NCBI GenBank assembly: GCA_964539975.1 | Contig: CAZIKK010000008.1 | Location: 32,725-96,724, forward strand | Origin: 38-11 sp964539975 | GTDB lineage: Bacteria > Bacillota > Clostridia > Tissierellales > Dethiosulfatibacteraceae | Reading direction: 5' to 3' | Length of the DNA stretch: 64,000 bases | Shown: piece by piece, positions 8,552 to 16,085 of the stretch | How positions within the stretch are numbered: position 1 is the stretch's first letter | How the letters are laid out: each line of letters starts with the position of its first letter | Position numbers and translations under genes: made by a program | Notes under the pieces: generated by a model | The model's database searches: none | Seen by the model: only the letters and a program-made list of their open reading frames with translations | What the model was told of the DNA's origin: nothing

Positions 8552-9577
8552 ATGAAAACCAATAAGAAGAGATTTATGTTAGTGGCTTTGTTGATTTGCT
8601 TTATATTTGTCACAGCTTGTGCGCAACCAGCGCCAGCACCAGATCCTGCGCCTTCAGAACCTCAACCGGAAACACCAGGTAACGAGACAGAACAACCATC
8701 AGGACCAACATTCCCCACCAAACCAATTAGAATCATTACTCACTCTGAACCAGGTGGTGGTGTTGACATTTTCATTAGAGCGCTCCAGCCATACATTCAG
8801 TTTGAACTTGGACAGCCAATTGTCATTGAAAACGTACCGGGAGCTGCAGGTAGAATTGGAACAACTCAAGTTTGGAACTCTGATCCAGATGGGTATACCT
8901 TATTGAGCCATACGTTACCATTGACAACAGTTGGAGACATTGTCTATGACGCAGAGTACAACATTCTTGAGTTCGAGCACTTGGTAGCATTTGACAAGAC
9001 GCCTTATGTTATTGCTGTTAAAATCGATTCTGACATCAATACGTTTGAAGACTTAGTTAATGAATCAAAAGAAAGAACCCTTACAAATGCAACATCAGGA
9101 GTGGGTGGATCCATGCACTTGCAAAGTGTTGTCATGAAAGATGCATTAGGGATCGATTATGCAGATATTCCTTTTAATGGTAGTGCGCCGGCGATGATGG
9201 CTGTTATGACAAACGATGTAGATTTTGCCATACTACCGTTTGACATTCCTCTTACAAACCTTGACGAAGTAAAGGTGATTGTCGCAATGGATACCAATAG
9301 AATGCCCCAATACCCAGATATCCCTACTGTACTTGAAGAAGGATACGAGTTTGAGCTAATATCTATTAGACGATGTATCGTTGCACCTAAAGGAACCCCA
9401 CAAGAAATAAATGAAATATTGATTAATGCCTTTGAAAAAGCAGCTGAAAACCCAGACTATTTGAAATGGGCGGAAGATAGAGGTGTGAATCTAGAAATCT
9501 TAACAGGTGATGATTACTATCGTATTGCGGAAGAAGCTTATGAGATGGTAGACAAATTCAAAGATATATTCCAATAA
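8552..9577 (+). CDS. TctC-type solute-binding lipoprotein
   Basis: A 341-residue Bug/TctC family binding protein. The signal peptide ends in the lipobox VTAC, followed by a Pro/Glu-rich linker typical of Gram-positive lipoproteins. The mature domain shows PTKPIRIITHSEPGGGVD and VIENVPGAAGRIG, the carboxylate-pinning loops of the family. The ATG at 8552 has GGAGGA nine bases upstream; the earlier ATG at 8510 would add 14 residues before a normal signal peptide and is rejected. It should sit on the outer membrane face and feed the permease. Confidence 0.95.
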   Translation: MKTNKKRFMLVALLICFIFVTACAQPAPAPDPAPSEPQPETPGNETEQPSGPTFPTKPIRIITHSEPGGGVDIFIRALQPYIQFELGQPIVIENVPGAAGRIGTTQVWNSDPDGYTLLSHTLPLTTVGDIVYDAEYNILEFEHLVAFDKTPYVIAVKIDSDINTFEDLVNESKERTLTNATSGVGGSMHLQSVVMKDALGIDYADIPFNGSAPAMMAVMTNDVDFAILPFDIPLTNLDEVKVIVAMDTNRMPQYPDIPTVLEEGYEFELISIRRCIVAPKGTPQEINEILINAFEKAAENPDYLKWAEDRGVNLEILTGDDYYRIAEEAYEMVDKFKDIFQ

Positions 9578-9595
9578 TCAATAGTGAGGTAAAAC

Positions 9596-10357
9596 ATGAA
9601 AAAATTTGAAGAATATGAAAAATTGATGGAGATAATAAAGAAAAGACGTAGTTGTAGAGAGTTTAGCAATAAACCTTTACCAGAAGGTGCTCTTGAAAAC
9701 ATTATCGAAGCTGCTAGATGGGCACCATCAGGGGCAAATTCTCAGCCGTGGACTTTTATTTTGGTGACGGACAAAGGGAAAATAGCAGAATTGTTTGAAG
9801 CCCATGTCAACGATAATATGGATTATGCATTTTGGATGGAGCAGCAAAGATGTTTTGAAATGAGGCATCCAGGATTTATGGTGGATGCTGAAACAGCAGA
9901 TGAAGCTTTGAGAATCAAACAAACCAGAAAACTATGGAGAGAAGTTCCAGGAGTGATTGTGGTGTTGGGAGATGGACGGAAGCAATGGGGGTCATTGATC
10001 TGCACAAGCACATCTGGATCTAGAAACTGCCACATGACGGATTCACTAGCGAATGCGAGCACTTTGATTCACTTGACAGCTGCCTCATTAGGCTTAAATA
10101 CCCAGTGGGTGAGTGTTCACGTTGAAGAGACATACAAGAGGATTCTAAACATTCCAGACTCTATGATGGTGCATACATTGATACCGGTTGGATACCCTGA
10201 AAAACCTGTAGGAGGAAGCTGGAGAGAGAAGACAGAAGATTTGATTCATTACAATGAATACGATAGATCAAGACATTTATCTAATAAAGAAAGCATAGAC
10301 AGATTGGTTCAGTTAAGGAATAGAACAAGGGCGCCTTACAAACCGATGATGGAGTAA
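9596..10357 (+). CDS. Nitroreductase family protein
   Basis: A 253-residue FMN-dependent protein. The motif RRSCREFSNKPLP is followed by AARWAPSGANSQPW, the FMN/substrate loop of the nitroreductase fold. It differs from the NfsA-like gene at 2308 and has a long C-terminal tail. It lies 18 bp after tctC and is probably cotranscribed. Its role could be reduction of a double bond or quinone-like intermediate of the acid being used; this is inference. Confidence 0.88.
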   Translation: MKKFEEYEKLMEIIKKRRSCREFSNKPLPEGALENIIEAARWAPSGANSQPWTFILVTDKGKIAELFEAHVNDNMDYAFWMEQQRCFEMRHPGFMVDAETADEALRIKQTRKLWREVPGVIVVLGDGRKQWGSLICTSTSGSRNCHMTDSLANASTLIHLTAASLGLNTQWVSVHVEETYKRILNIPDSMMVHTLIPVGYPEKPVGGSWREKTEDLIHYNEYDRSRHLSNKESIDRLVQLRNRTRAPYKPMME

Positions 10358-10386
10358 AAACCTTCCATTAAGATAAAATATGAACC

Positions 10387-10431
10387 AGTAGAGCGATTAA
10401 AGACAATGATATGATCTTTAATCGCTCTACT
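10387..10431. other. Long perfect hairpin between nitroreductase and aldolase genes
   Basis: A 17-bp perfect stem (AGTAGAGCGATTAAAGA and its complement) with an 11-base loop lies 11 bp before the ribosome site of the next gene. No T tract follows on either strand, so it is not a canonical terminator. It could be an mRNA-processing or stability element, or an attenuator. Confidence 0.7.
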
Positions 10432-10454
10432 AATAAAAGTTGCTGGAGGCATAT

Positions 10455-11147
10455 ATGTCAAAAAATACAAGTGGAAAAATAGGGTTTTGCATAAACCAAC
10501 CAGAGTTTGAACGAATAAGCAACCAAGTGATTGAAAAGCTGAAGAATATTGGAACACCAGCTCTCAGCGACAGCCTGAATAAATTCAATACGTTGGGACC
10601 AGAAATCAAACCAGTGTATGATGATTTAATATTAGTTGGTCAAGCTTTCACTGTAAGAATGAGACCAGGAGACAACTTGATGTTGCATAAAGCGATTAGC
10701 ATGGCAGGCCCAGGGGATGTAATAATGGTGGATACATGTGGATGTCAAAACTATTCGGTGCTAGGAGATCTAATGGTATCAGCTGCCATGAAAAGAGGGA
10801 TCAGTGGAATCGTTGTAGATGGTGGTATAAGAGACATTAGAGAACTAAGAGAAAAAAAAGCCTCAATTTTTGCTAAAACACATACACCAGCTGTAGGAGA
10901 TAAGGATGGTCCAGGAGAGATCAATTCACCCATTTCTTGTGGGGGCGTTCCGGTTCTGCCAGGGGATATTATAGTAGGAGATATTAATGGGGTGGTGGTT
11001 ATCCCAAAACATCAGCTAGACATTGTAATTGAAGGAGCAGAAAAGAAGCTGGCTTATGAAGTGATCAGAGCACAGGAAATAGAGGATGGATTGGTCACAA
11101 AAAGAGACATTGATAAAAAATTGAGGGCTGCCGGAATTATTGAATAA
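10455..11147 (+). CDS. RraA-like HMG/CHA aldolase family protein
   Basis: A 230-residue protein of the RraA/dimethylmenaquinone-methyltransferase-like fold, which includes 4-hydroxy-4-methyl-2-oxoglutarate / 4-carboxy-4-hydroxy-2-oxoadipate aldolase. The active-site region LGDLMVSAAMKRGISG then VVDGGIRD keeps the G-x20-R-D arrangement of the aldolases. TGGAGG lies before the ATG at 10455; the upstream start at 10440 overlaps that site. The expected products would be pyruvate plus oxaloacetate or pyruvate. RraA-type RNase E inhibition is unlikely given this operon. Confidence 0.82.
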   Translation: MSKNTSGKIGFCINQPEFERISNQVIEKLKNIGTPALSDSLNKFNTLGPEIKPVYDDLILVGQAFTVRMRPGDNLMLHKAISMAGPGDVIMVDTCGCQNYSVLGDLMVSAAMKRGISGIVVDGGIRDIRELREKKASIFAKTHTPAVGDKDGPGEINSPISCGGVPVLPGDIIVGDINGVVVIPKHQLDIVIEGAEKKLAYEVIRAQEIEDGLVTKRDIDKKLRAAGIIE

Positions 11148-11196
11148 TACCGATACAGCTTTAATTCAGTCAAAAGAAGACAGAATGGAGGTTGCT

Positions 11197-12249
11197 TTGG
11201 AAACAGGATTAGGAATTGTGCTAGCAGTAACAATCACCGTTGTTTTTTTGAAGGTGAGTTTTTTCAAAAAAAATATATTGAAAGGGTTTTTGTTGGCTTT
11301 CATAGTTAGTTTGCCAGCTTGGTTTTTAGGAACAAGATTTCCAGTTGTCGGAGGACCTATTTTCGCTGTAATAATTGGTACGGTCATTGGGATGAGGGGA
11401 TATCCTTTAGAAATGGCAGAAGGGGTTCAACTCACTTCAAAAAGAGTGTTGCAAGTAGCCATCGTATTTTTCGGTTTCAATATGAACTTGAGATTATTGG
11501 GCGAAATCGGCTATATATCCATTCTTATAATACTGATAGTGATAGGAGTTACTTTGGCGACAGCCTATTTGGTAAGCAAATATCTACATACAAATAGAAT
11601 AATGACCATTCTCATAGGGGTTGGAACGGCCATTTGTGGTTGTTCGGCCATTGCAGCAGTGGCACCGGTAGTGGACGCAAAAGACAAAGATGTAGCGACA
11701 TCCATTTCAACGATTTTTATCTTCAACATACTCGCTCTTTTCATTTATCCATTCATTGGAAGGATAACGGGAATGAACGATATGAATTTTGGCATTTGGG
11801 CAGGAACGGCGATTAATGACACGTCGTCCGTCGTAGCGGCAGCCTTCTCATTTAGTGATGAAGCAGGAAACGTGGCAACAATTGTTAAACTAACGAGAAC
11901 ATTGATGATTGTTCCCATCATTTTTGCTTTAATTACACTGAAATCAAGAGTTCCAAAAACCGCAACAGGAAAACTGAGAATATTGAACATGGTCCCTATT
12001 TTTATTATAGGATTTATTGTAGCTAGTATCATCCATTCAATAGGCATCATACCGGGAGATACTTCAAAACTAATGGCTTCCATAGGTAAATATTTCGTCA
12101 TCATTGCATTGGCTGCTATTGGACTGAACACAGATATTAATGAACTTATCAAAAGCGGGAAAAGCGCCATAGCTTTGGGTGGGGTGTGTGGTGTTGTAGC
12201 TTCAGTGACTTCATTATTGTTAATAGGATTGGCAGGACGTATATTATGA
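11197..12249 (+). CDS. YeiH/PSE family (UPF0324) membrane exporter
   Basis: A membrane protein of about 350 residues with ten hydrophobic segments. Family blocks include VVGGPIFAVIIG, GTAICGCSAIAAVAPVV and WAGTAINDTSSVVAA. These putative sulfate/anion exporters are common beside sulfonate or organic-acid genes. The start is uncertain: TTG at 11197 has GGAGG at ideal spacing, ATG at 11185 has a poor site, and TTG at 11140 overlaps the aldolase stop. I prefer 11197. It is the last clear gene of the catabolic operon. Confidence 0.85.
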   Translation: METGLGIVLAVTITVVFLKVSFFKKNILKGFLLAFIVSLPAWFLGTRFPVVGGPIFAVIIGTVIGMRGYPLEMAEGVQLTSKRVLQVAIVFFGFNMNLRLLGEIGYISILIILIVIGVTLATAYLVSKYLHTNRIMTILIGVGTAICGCSAIAAVAPVVDAKDKDVATSISTIFIFNILALFIYPFIGRITGMNDMNFGIWAGTAINDTSSVVAAAFSFSDEAGNVATIVKLTRTLMIVPIIFALITLKSRVPKTATGKLRILNMVPIFIIGFIVASIIHSIGIIPGDTSKLMASIGKYFVIIALAAIGLNTDINELIKSGKSAIALGGVCGVVASVTSLLLIGLAGRIL

Positions 12250-12277
12250 AGAAGTTAATCGAAAGCAGTATTATTAG

Positions 12278-13648
12278 ATGAAAGAGAATGCAACGGAAGA
12301 AAAATATATTAGAATGACACAAACCCCCGTTCACAAGTTGATTATTAAACTATCCATTCCTACCATTGTAAGTATGTTAATCACGGCAGTTTATAATATA
12401 ACAGATACCTATTTTGTGAGTCAGATTGGAACAAGCGCATCTGGAGCGGTAGGGGTATCTTTTGCTTTAATGGCAATTATTCAAGCGGTTGGATTCACAT
12501 TGGGTATTGGATCAGGAAACTACATCGCGAGACTGTTGGGGGAGAAAAATTATAAGAAAGCTGAAAGAGTGGTTGCCACCGCATTTTTTTCTGCATTGAT
12601 ACTGGGCACTTTGCTGAGCATCCTTGTAGTATTATTTATTGATAAGCTGGTATTCTTTCTTGGTGCAACAGAAACGATTGCACCTTATGCCAAACGGTAC
12701 ATACAATATATTGCCCTTGGCATGCCATATATGACGGCTTCATTTGTTATGAACCTTCAAATGAGATTCCAAGGAAGCGCTTTTTATTCAATGATTGGCA
12801 TTGCAATAGGAAGTGTGATCAATATTATTCTTGATCCCATATTTATTTTTTATTTGGGTTGGGGGATCAGCGGAGCTGCGATTGCCACTATCATAGGACA
12901 ACTGATAAGCTTCATCATTCTATTGTATATGGTTCAAAAGAAGCCGGCAGTGGTTAGGATCAAATGGAAAGGATTTTCACCTAGATGGGCCATTTACAAA
13001 GAAATTTTGAGAGGTGGGCTACCCTCCTTTTATAGGCAAAGCTTGAGCAGTGTTTCAATGATTTTTCTTAATCAGAGTGCAGGTATTTTTGGAGATCCAG
13101 CTGTCGCGGCGATGGCAATTGTCATGCGGACAATGCAGTTGGCGTACTCTGTCTTACTAGGTTTAGGACAAGGATTTCAACCGGTTTGTGGGTTCAATTT
13201 CGGAGCAAAGAGATTTGACCGTGTGATAGAATCATTTTGGGTATGTGTAAAAATCGCTTTTGTGGTTACGCTTACAGCAAGCCTCGTTGGAATGGTTTTA
13301 TCTAGACAGATTATCACTGTTTTTAGAAGAGAGGACATAGAAGTTATACGAATAGGAACATTGGCCTTAAGGCTTCAATGGATGACCTATCCACTTTTGA
13401 CTTGGATTATTATTGTCAACATGTTGTTACAAACCATTGGAAAAGGAATACCTGCGTCAATTGTATCGATTTCTAGACAAGGGATGTTTTTCATTCCGGC
13501 AGTCCTGATTCTACCAAAGATAATGGGTGTGTTAGGCATACAAATAAGTCAACCCATTTCAGACATATGCTCTTTTTTATTGGCAGTGCCTATTGGACGC
13601 TATGTGCTTAAAGAATTAGAAAAGCTGAAAAACGCAAATAATACCTAA
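12278..13648 (+). CDS. MATE family efflux transporter
   Basis: A 456-residue multidrug/toxin extrusion carrier with 12 hydrophobic segments. The N-terminal half shows TDTYFVSQIG and LGIGSGNYIARLLGEKN, and the second half GLGQGFQPVCGFNFGA. Such proteins export organic cations or drugs with Na+ or H+. The ribosome site is weak, and the gene starts 28 bp after the YeiH gene, so it may be cotranscribed. Its end overlaps the convergent MEMO gene by 4 bp. Confidence 0.93.
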   Translation: MKENATEEKYIRMTQTPVHKLIIKLSIPTIVSMLITAVYNITDTYFVSQIGTSASGAVGVSFALMAIIQAVGFTLGIGSGNYIARLLGEKNYKKAERVVATAFFSALILGTLLSILVVLFIDKLVFFLGATETIAPYAKRYIQYIALGMPYMTASFVMNLQMRFQGSAFYSMIGIAIGSVINIILDPIFIFYLGWGISGAAIATIIGQLISFIILLYMVQKKPAVVRIKWKGFSPRWAIYKEILRGGLPSFYRQSLSSVSMIFLNQSAGIFGDPAVAAMAIVMRTMQLAYSVLLGLGQGFQPVCGFNFGAKRFDRVIESFWVCVKIAFVVTLTASLVGMVLSRQIITVFRREDIEVIRIGTLALRLQWMTYPLLTWIIIVNMLLQTIGKGIPASIVSISRQGMFFIPAVLILPKIMGVLGIQISQPISDICSFLLAVPIGRYVLKELEKLKNANNT

Positions 13649-14535
13649 CGATACAACATCAAAAAATAACTAGTGGTATTAAAATAATCTCCAGGCACGA
13701 TATCATAAGCATTTTTGTGATGCAGCAGAATCTGTTCCGAATGGCCAATAGAATCCAAATAAGTCAAAAATGCGATTAGCGTTTGAGGTGAATCCACATG
13801 ATCATTGGTGAACCTGGAAATAGCCAAATAATCTCGATTATTGATGGCCTCCAATGTTTCAGAATCCTTCTCATAGGCTGTATCCACAGACAAATAATGG
13901 CTGAAGTCGATAGAAGCCACCAAAAGTGTTTTATCAGAATCCAAGGTATCTTTCAAAAAATGGCCTAATTCAATGGCTTGGTTTCGTGACAGGGTTGGCG
14001 GTAGGATCATAGAATTAATGGAAACATGAGGAAAATAATAGGCGACATAAGGAATAATAGCAGTGATGGCATGATCGTCTGCTATTTTTTTATTGTCAAC
14101 AGCCATGTAAGGCAATTGAATAAGAGAAGTGTGGAAAGAGTCATTCAAAGGCAGAAGCCCAAAAGGAGTTTGCCAGCCAGTATCTTCTGTGTAAACAACT
14201 ACACCATCCCGATTCTTATGGTCGGGACCCATAACAAGCACATGATCGTAGGTGCTGCCTTCAACAGAAGCAAACAAATCATGAATCAAATGAGAAGCCA
14301 GCAAATGATGGGGGGTGATGATCCCTTTTACGTCATCATAGACCAGCCTGTCTTGGTGGGTATTTTGGGTAGACAAAAAAAGACCCGGATCAAAATCAAC
14401 CACTTTCAAATAAGAGGCGCTTTGAGGAGGATCTTCTAGTGGTGTTTGTGGTTCAATAGGCTGGCAACCAGAAAGGGCCATGACACCCAGCACTATTAAA
14501 ATCGTACCTGTTAAGCAAGCTTTTTTAATGAACAT
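13645..14535 (-). CDS. AmmeMemoRadiSam system protein B (MEMO family), lipoprotein form
   Basis: A 296-residue protein with a signal peptide and lipobox LSGC, followed by a MEMO-like domain. GIITPHHLLASHLI and VLVMGPDHKNRDG carry the family histidines, and SIDFSHYL is typical of the C-terminal half. MEMO folds resemble class III extradiol dioxygenases. The usual partners (AMMECR1 domain and radical SAM protein) are absent from the window, and the secretion signal is unusual for a system normally cytoplasmic. Function unknown. Confidence 0.85.
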   Translation of the reverse strand: MFIKKACLTGTILIVLGVMALSGCQPIEPQTPLEDPPQSASYLKVVDFDPGLFLSTQNTHQDRLVYDDVKGIITPHHLLASHLIHDLFASVEGSTYDHVLVMGPDHKNRDGVVVYTEDTGWQTPFGLLPLNDSFHTSLIQLPYMAVDNKKIADDHAITAIIPYVAYYFPHVSINSMILPPTLSRNQAIELGHFLKDTLDSDKTLLVASIDFSHYLSVDTAYEKDSETLEAINNRDYLAISRFTNDHVDSPQTLIAFLTYLDSIGHSEQILLHHKNAYDIVPGDYFNTTSYFLMLYR

Positions 14536-14559
14536 GAGACATACTCCTAAAACATGGCA

Positions 14560-15951
14560 TCATGTATTCTCTTTCAACAAAACCGTAGAAGTCGGATTCT
14601 TGCTTTTGATAACCTTTTTTTGCCAGGTTCCTGTCAAATAAATGCCTAGGCCCACGATACAAATAAGACCGTTGCTAATAATCATAGCATACCAGACAGA
14701 CCTTTCAGCCAAGTTGGTGTAATAACCAAAGAGAGCGATCATAGGGATTCTCAGAACCCATAATCGGCCTGACATCAAGATCATAGCCAAGAAAGTGTGG
14801 CCAGATCCTTGAAAAGTGCCGACAAAAATTTGGAAAAACCCCATCAAAGGCAAGGTAGCACTGAGAAGCTTCATAAAATAAGTTCCTTGAACCAGCACTT
14901 CTGGACTATCTGTAAATTGTGCAATGATGGATTCGGAAATGTTGAACATCAAAGTGCCCCCCAAAGCTAAAAACACGGTGGCTAGAATGGTGCTGGTACG
15001 AACCGCCCCCTTGGCTCTGGAAACATTGTCTGCGCCTAGATTTTGTCCGACAACAGTCGCCAAAGCATTTCCAATTCCCATGGCGGGCATGAGAATCAAA
15101 GAATTGATTCGATTGCCGATACCAAAAGCCGCTACGGTAACCTCTCCAAAAGACATGATAAACATGGTCAATATAGTGAAGCCAAAAGCTTCTGTGGAAC
15201 GACCGATGGAAGAGGGCAAAGCAACCACCAACAAATGTTTTAAGGCGGGTTTGTTCAAAATTAGATATTTTTTACGTAGAGAAATGCCCGCTGTATCCTT
15301 GGACAATTTATACATGGCGTAAATTGCAAGAGTACCTCTTGACAACACAGTAGCATAAGCAGCACCTTGGATGCCCCAACCGAAACCAAAGATGAAAAGA
15401 GGATCCAACACAATATTGGCTATGGCAGAAATCCCAGATAGCTTCATAGGGGTTACCGTGTCGCCTTGACCTTGTTTGATGGCCATATAAGAAAAGAACA
15501 AAAACATGGTAGGCATGCCAATAAAAATGATGCGCAAATAGGCCACAGCCTCTGACAATAATTCTCCGGTGCCACCCATGGCGCGAACGATGGCAGGTGT
15601 GGCAAAAGCACCTACAACAGCAACCCCCACCGAGAAAATAAAGGAGAAACTGATCATCTGGCCGGCAATTTCATTGGCTTCTTTCATTTGATGAGATCCA
15701 ACGTATTGAGAAATTAACGCAGTTCCGGCAATACCTACCCCCATCCCGATAGACATCATCAGAAATATAATCGGCCAGATGAGCGTGATGGCAGCCACTT
15801 GAGTGTCACCAATCTGACTCACAAAATAAGTATCAGCCAGATTGTACATAGTTTGTATAAAATTCCCCAACATAATGGGCCCAGCTAGTGTTAGAATCAC
15901 TCGGGCCATGTTGCCGTGTAAGATGAGATCTCGCTTACCATTGTCGTCCAT
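14560..15951 (-). CDS. MATE family efflux transporter
   Basis: A second MATE carrier of 463 residues with 12 hydrophobic segments. It has the N-terminal YNLADTYFVSQIGD motif and GMGVGIAGTALISQYVG. It is of the same general type as the protein at 12278 but clearly divergent, so not a recent duplicate. The next gene, MEMO, follows 24 bp downstream on the same strand and may share the transcript. A promoter lies at 15985-16013. Substrate unknown. Confidence 0.93.
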   Translation of the reverse strand: MDDNGKRDLILHGNMARVILTLAGPIMLGNFIQTMYNLADTYFVSQIGDTQVAAITLIWPIIFLMMSIGMGVGIAGTALISQYVGSHQMKEANEIAGQMISFSFIFSVGVAVVGAFATPAIVRAMGGTGELLSEAVAYLRIIFIGMPTMFLFFSYMAIKQGQGDTVTPMKLSGISAIANIVLDPLFIFGFGWGIQGAAYATVLSRGTLAIYAMYKLSKDTAGISLRKKYLILNKPALKHLLVVALPSSIGRSTEAFGFTILTMFIMSFGEVTVAAFGIGNRINSLILMPAMGIGNALATVVGQNLGADNVSRAKGAVRTSTILATVFLALGGTLMFNISESIIAQFTDSPEVLVQGTYFMKLLSATLPLMGFFQIFVGTFQGSGHTFLAMILMSGRLWVLRIPMIALFGYYTNLAERSVWYAMIISNGLICIVGLGIYLTGTWQKKVIKSKNPTSTVLLKENT

Positions 15952-15984
15952 ATTATGCCTCCAATATACTTTTACAATCTTTAC

Positions 15985-16013
15985 ATTATACCATGAAAAA
16001 CAGAAAATGAAAA
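15985..16013 (-). promoter_or_regulatory. Promoter of the MATE/MEMO unit
   Basis: On the minus strand: TTTTCA, a 17-bp spacer and a perfect TATAAT (plus-strand ATTATA at 15985-15990). Confidence 0.55.
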
Positions 16014-16029
16014 CGGAAAAACACGAACA

Positions 16030-16063
16030 AAAAGCAGCTAAATCCGAAGAAATAGCTGCTTTT
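16030..16063 (-). terminator. Terminator of the flavin reductase gene
   Basis: AAAAGCAGCTA pairs with TAGCTGCTTTT around a 12-base loop. Read leftward, the stem is followed by a T-rich stretch, as expected for the minus-strand gene ending at 16086. Confidence 0.8.
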
Positions 16064-16085
16064 GAAATTCAGAAAAATCAGGTTT

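Noticed and set aside
10387..10431. Hairpin as an intrinsic terminator
   Set aside because: No T tract on either side and the operon continues. Kept as a structured element only.
12278..15951. Duplication of the two MATE genes
   Set aside because: They are in opposite orientation and strongly divergent, with no shared flanking sequence; they are paralogs but not a recent duplication.
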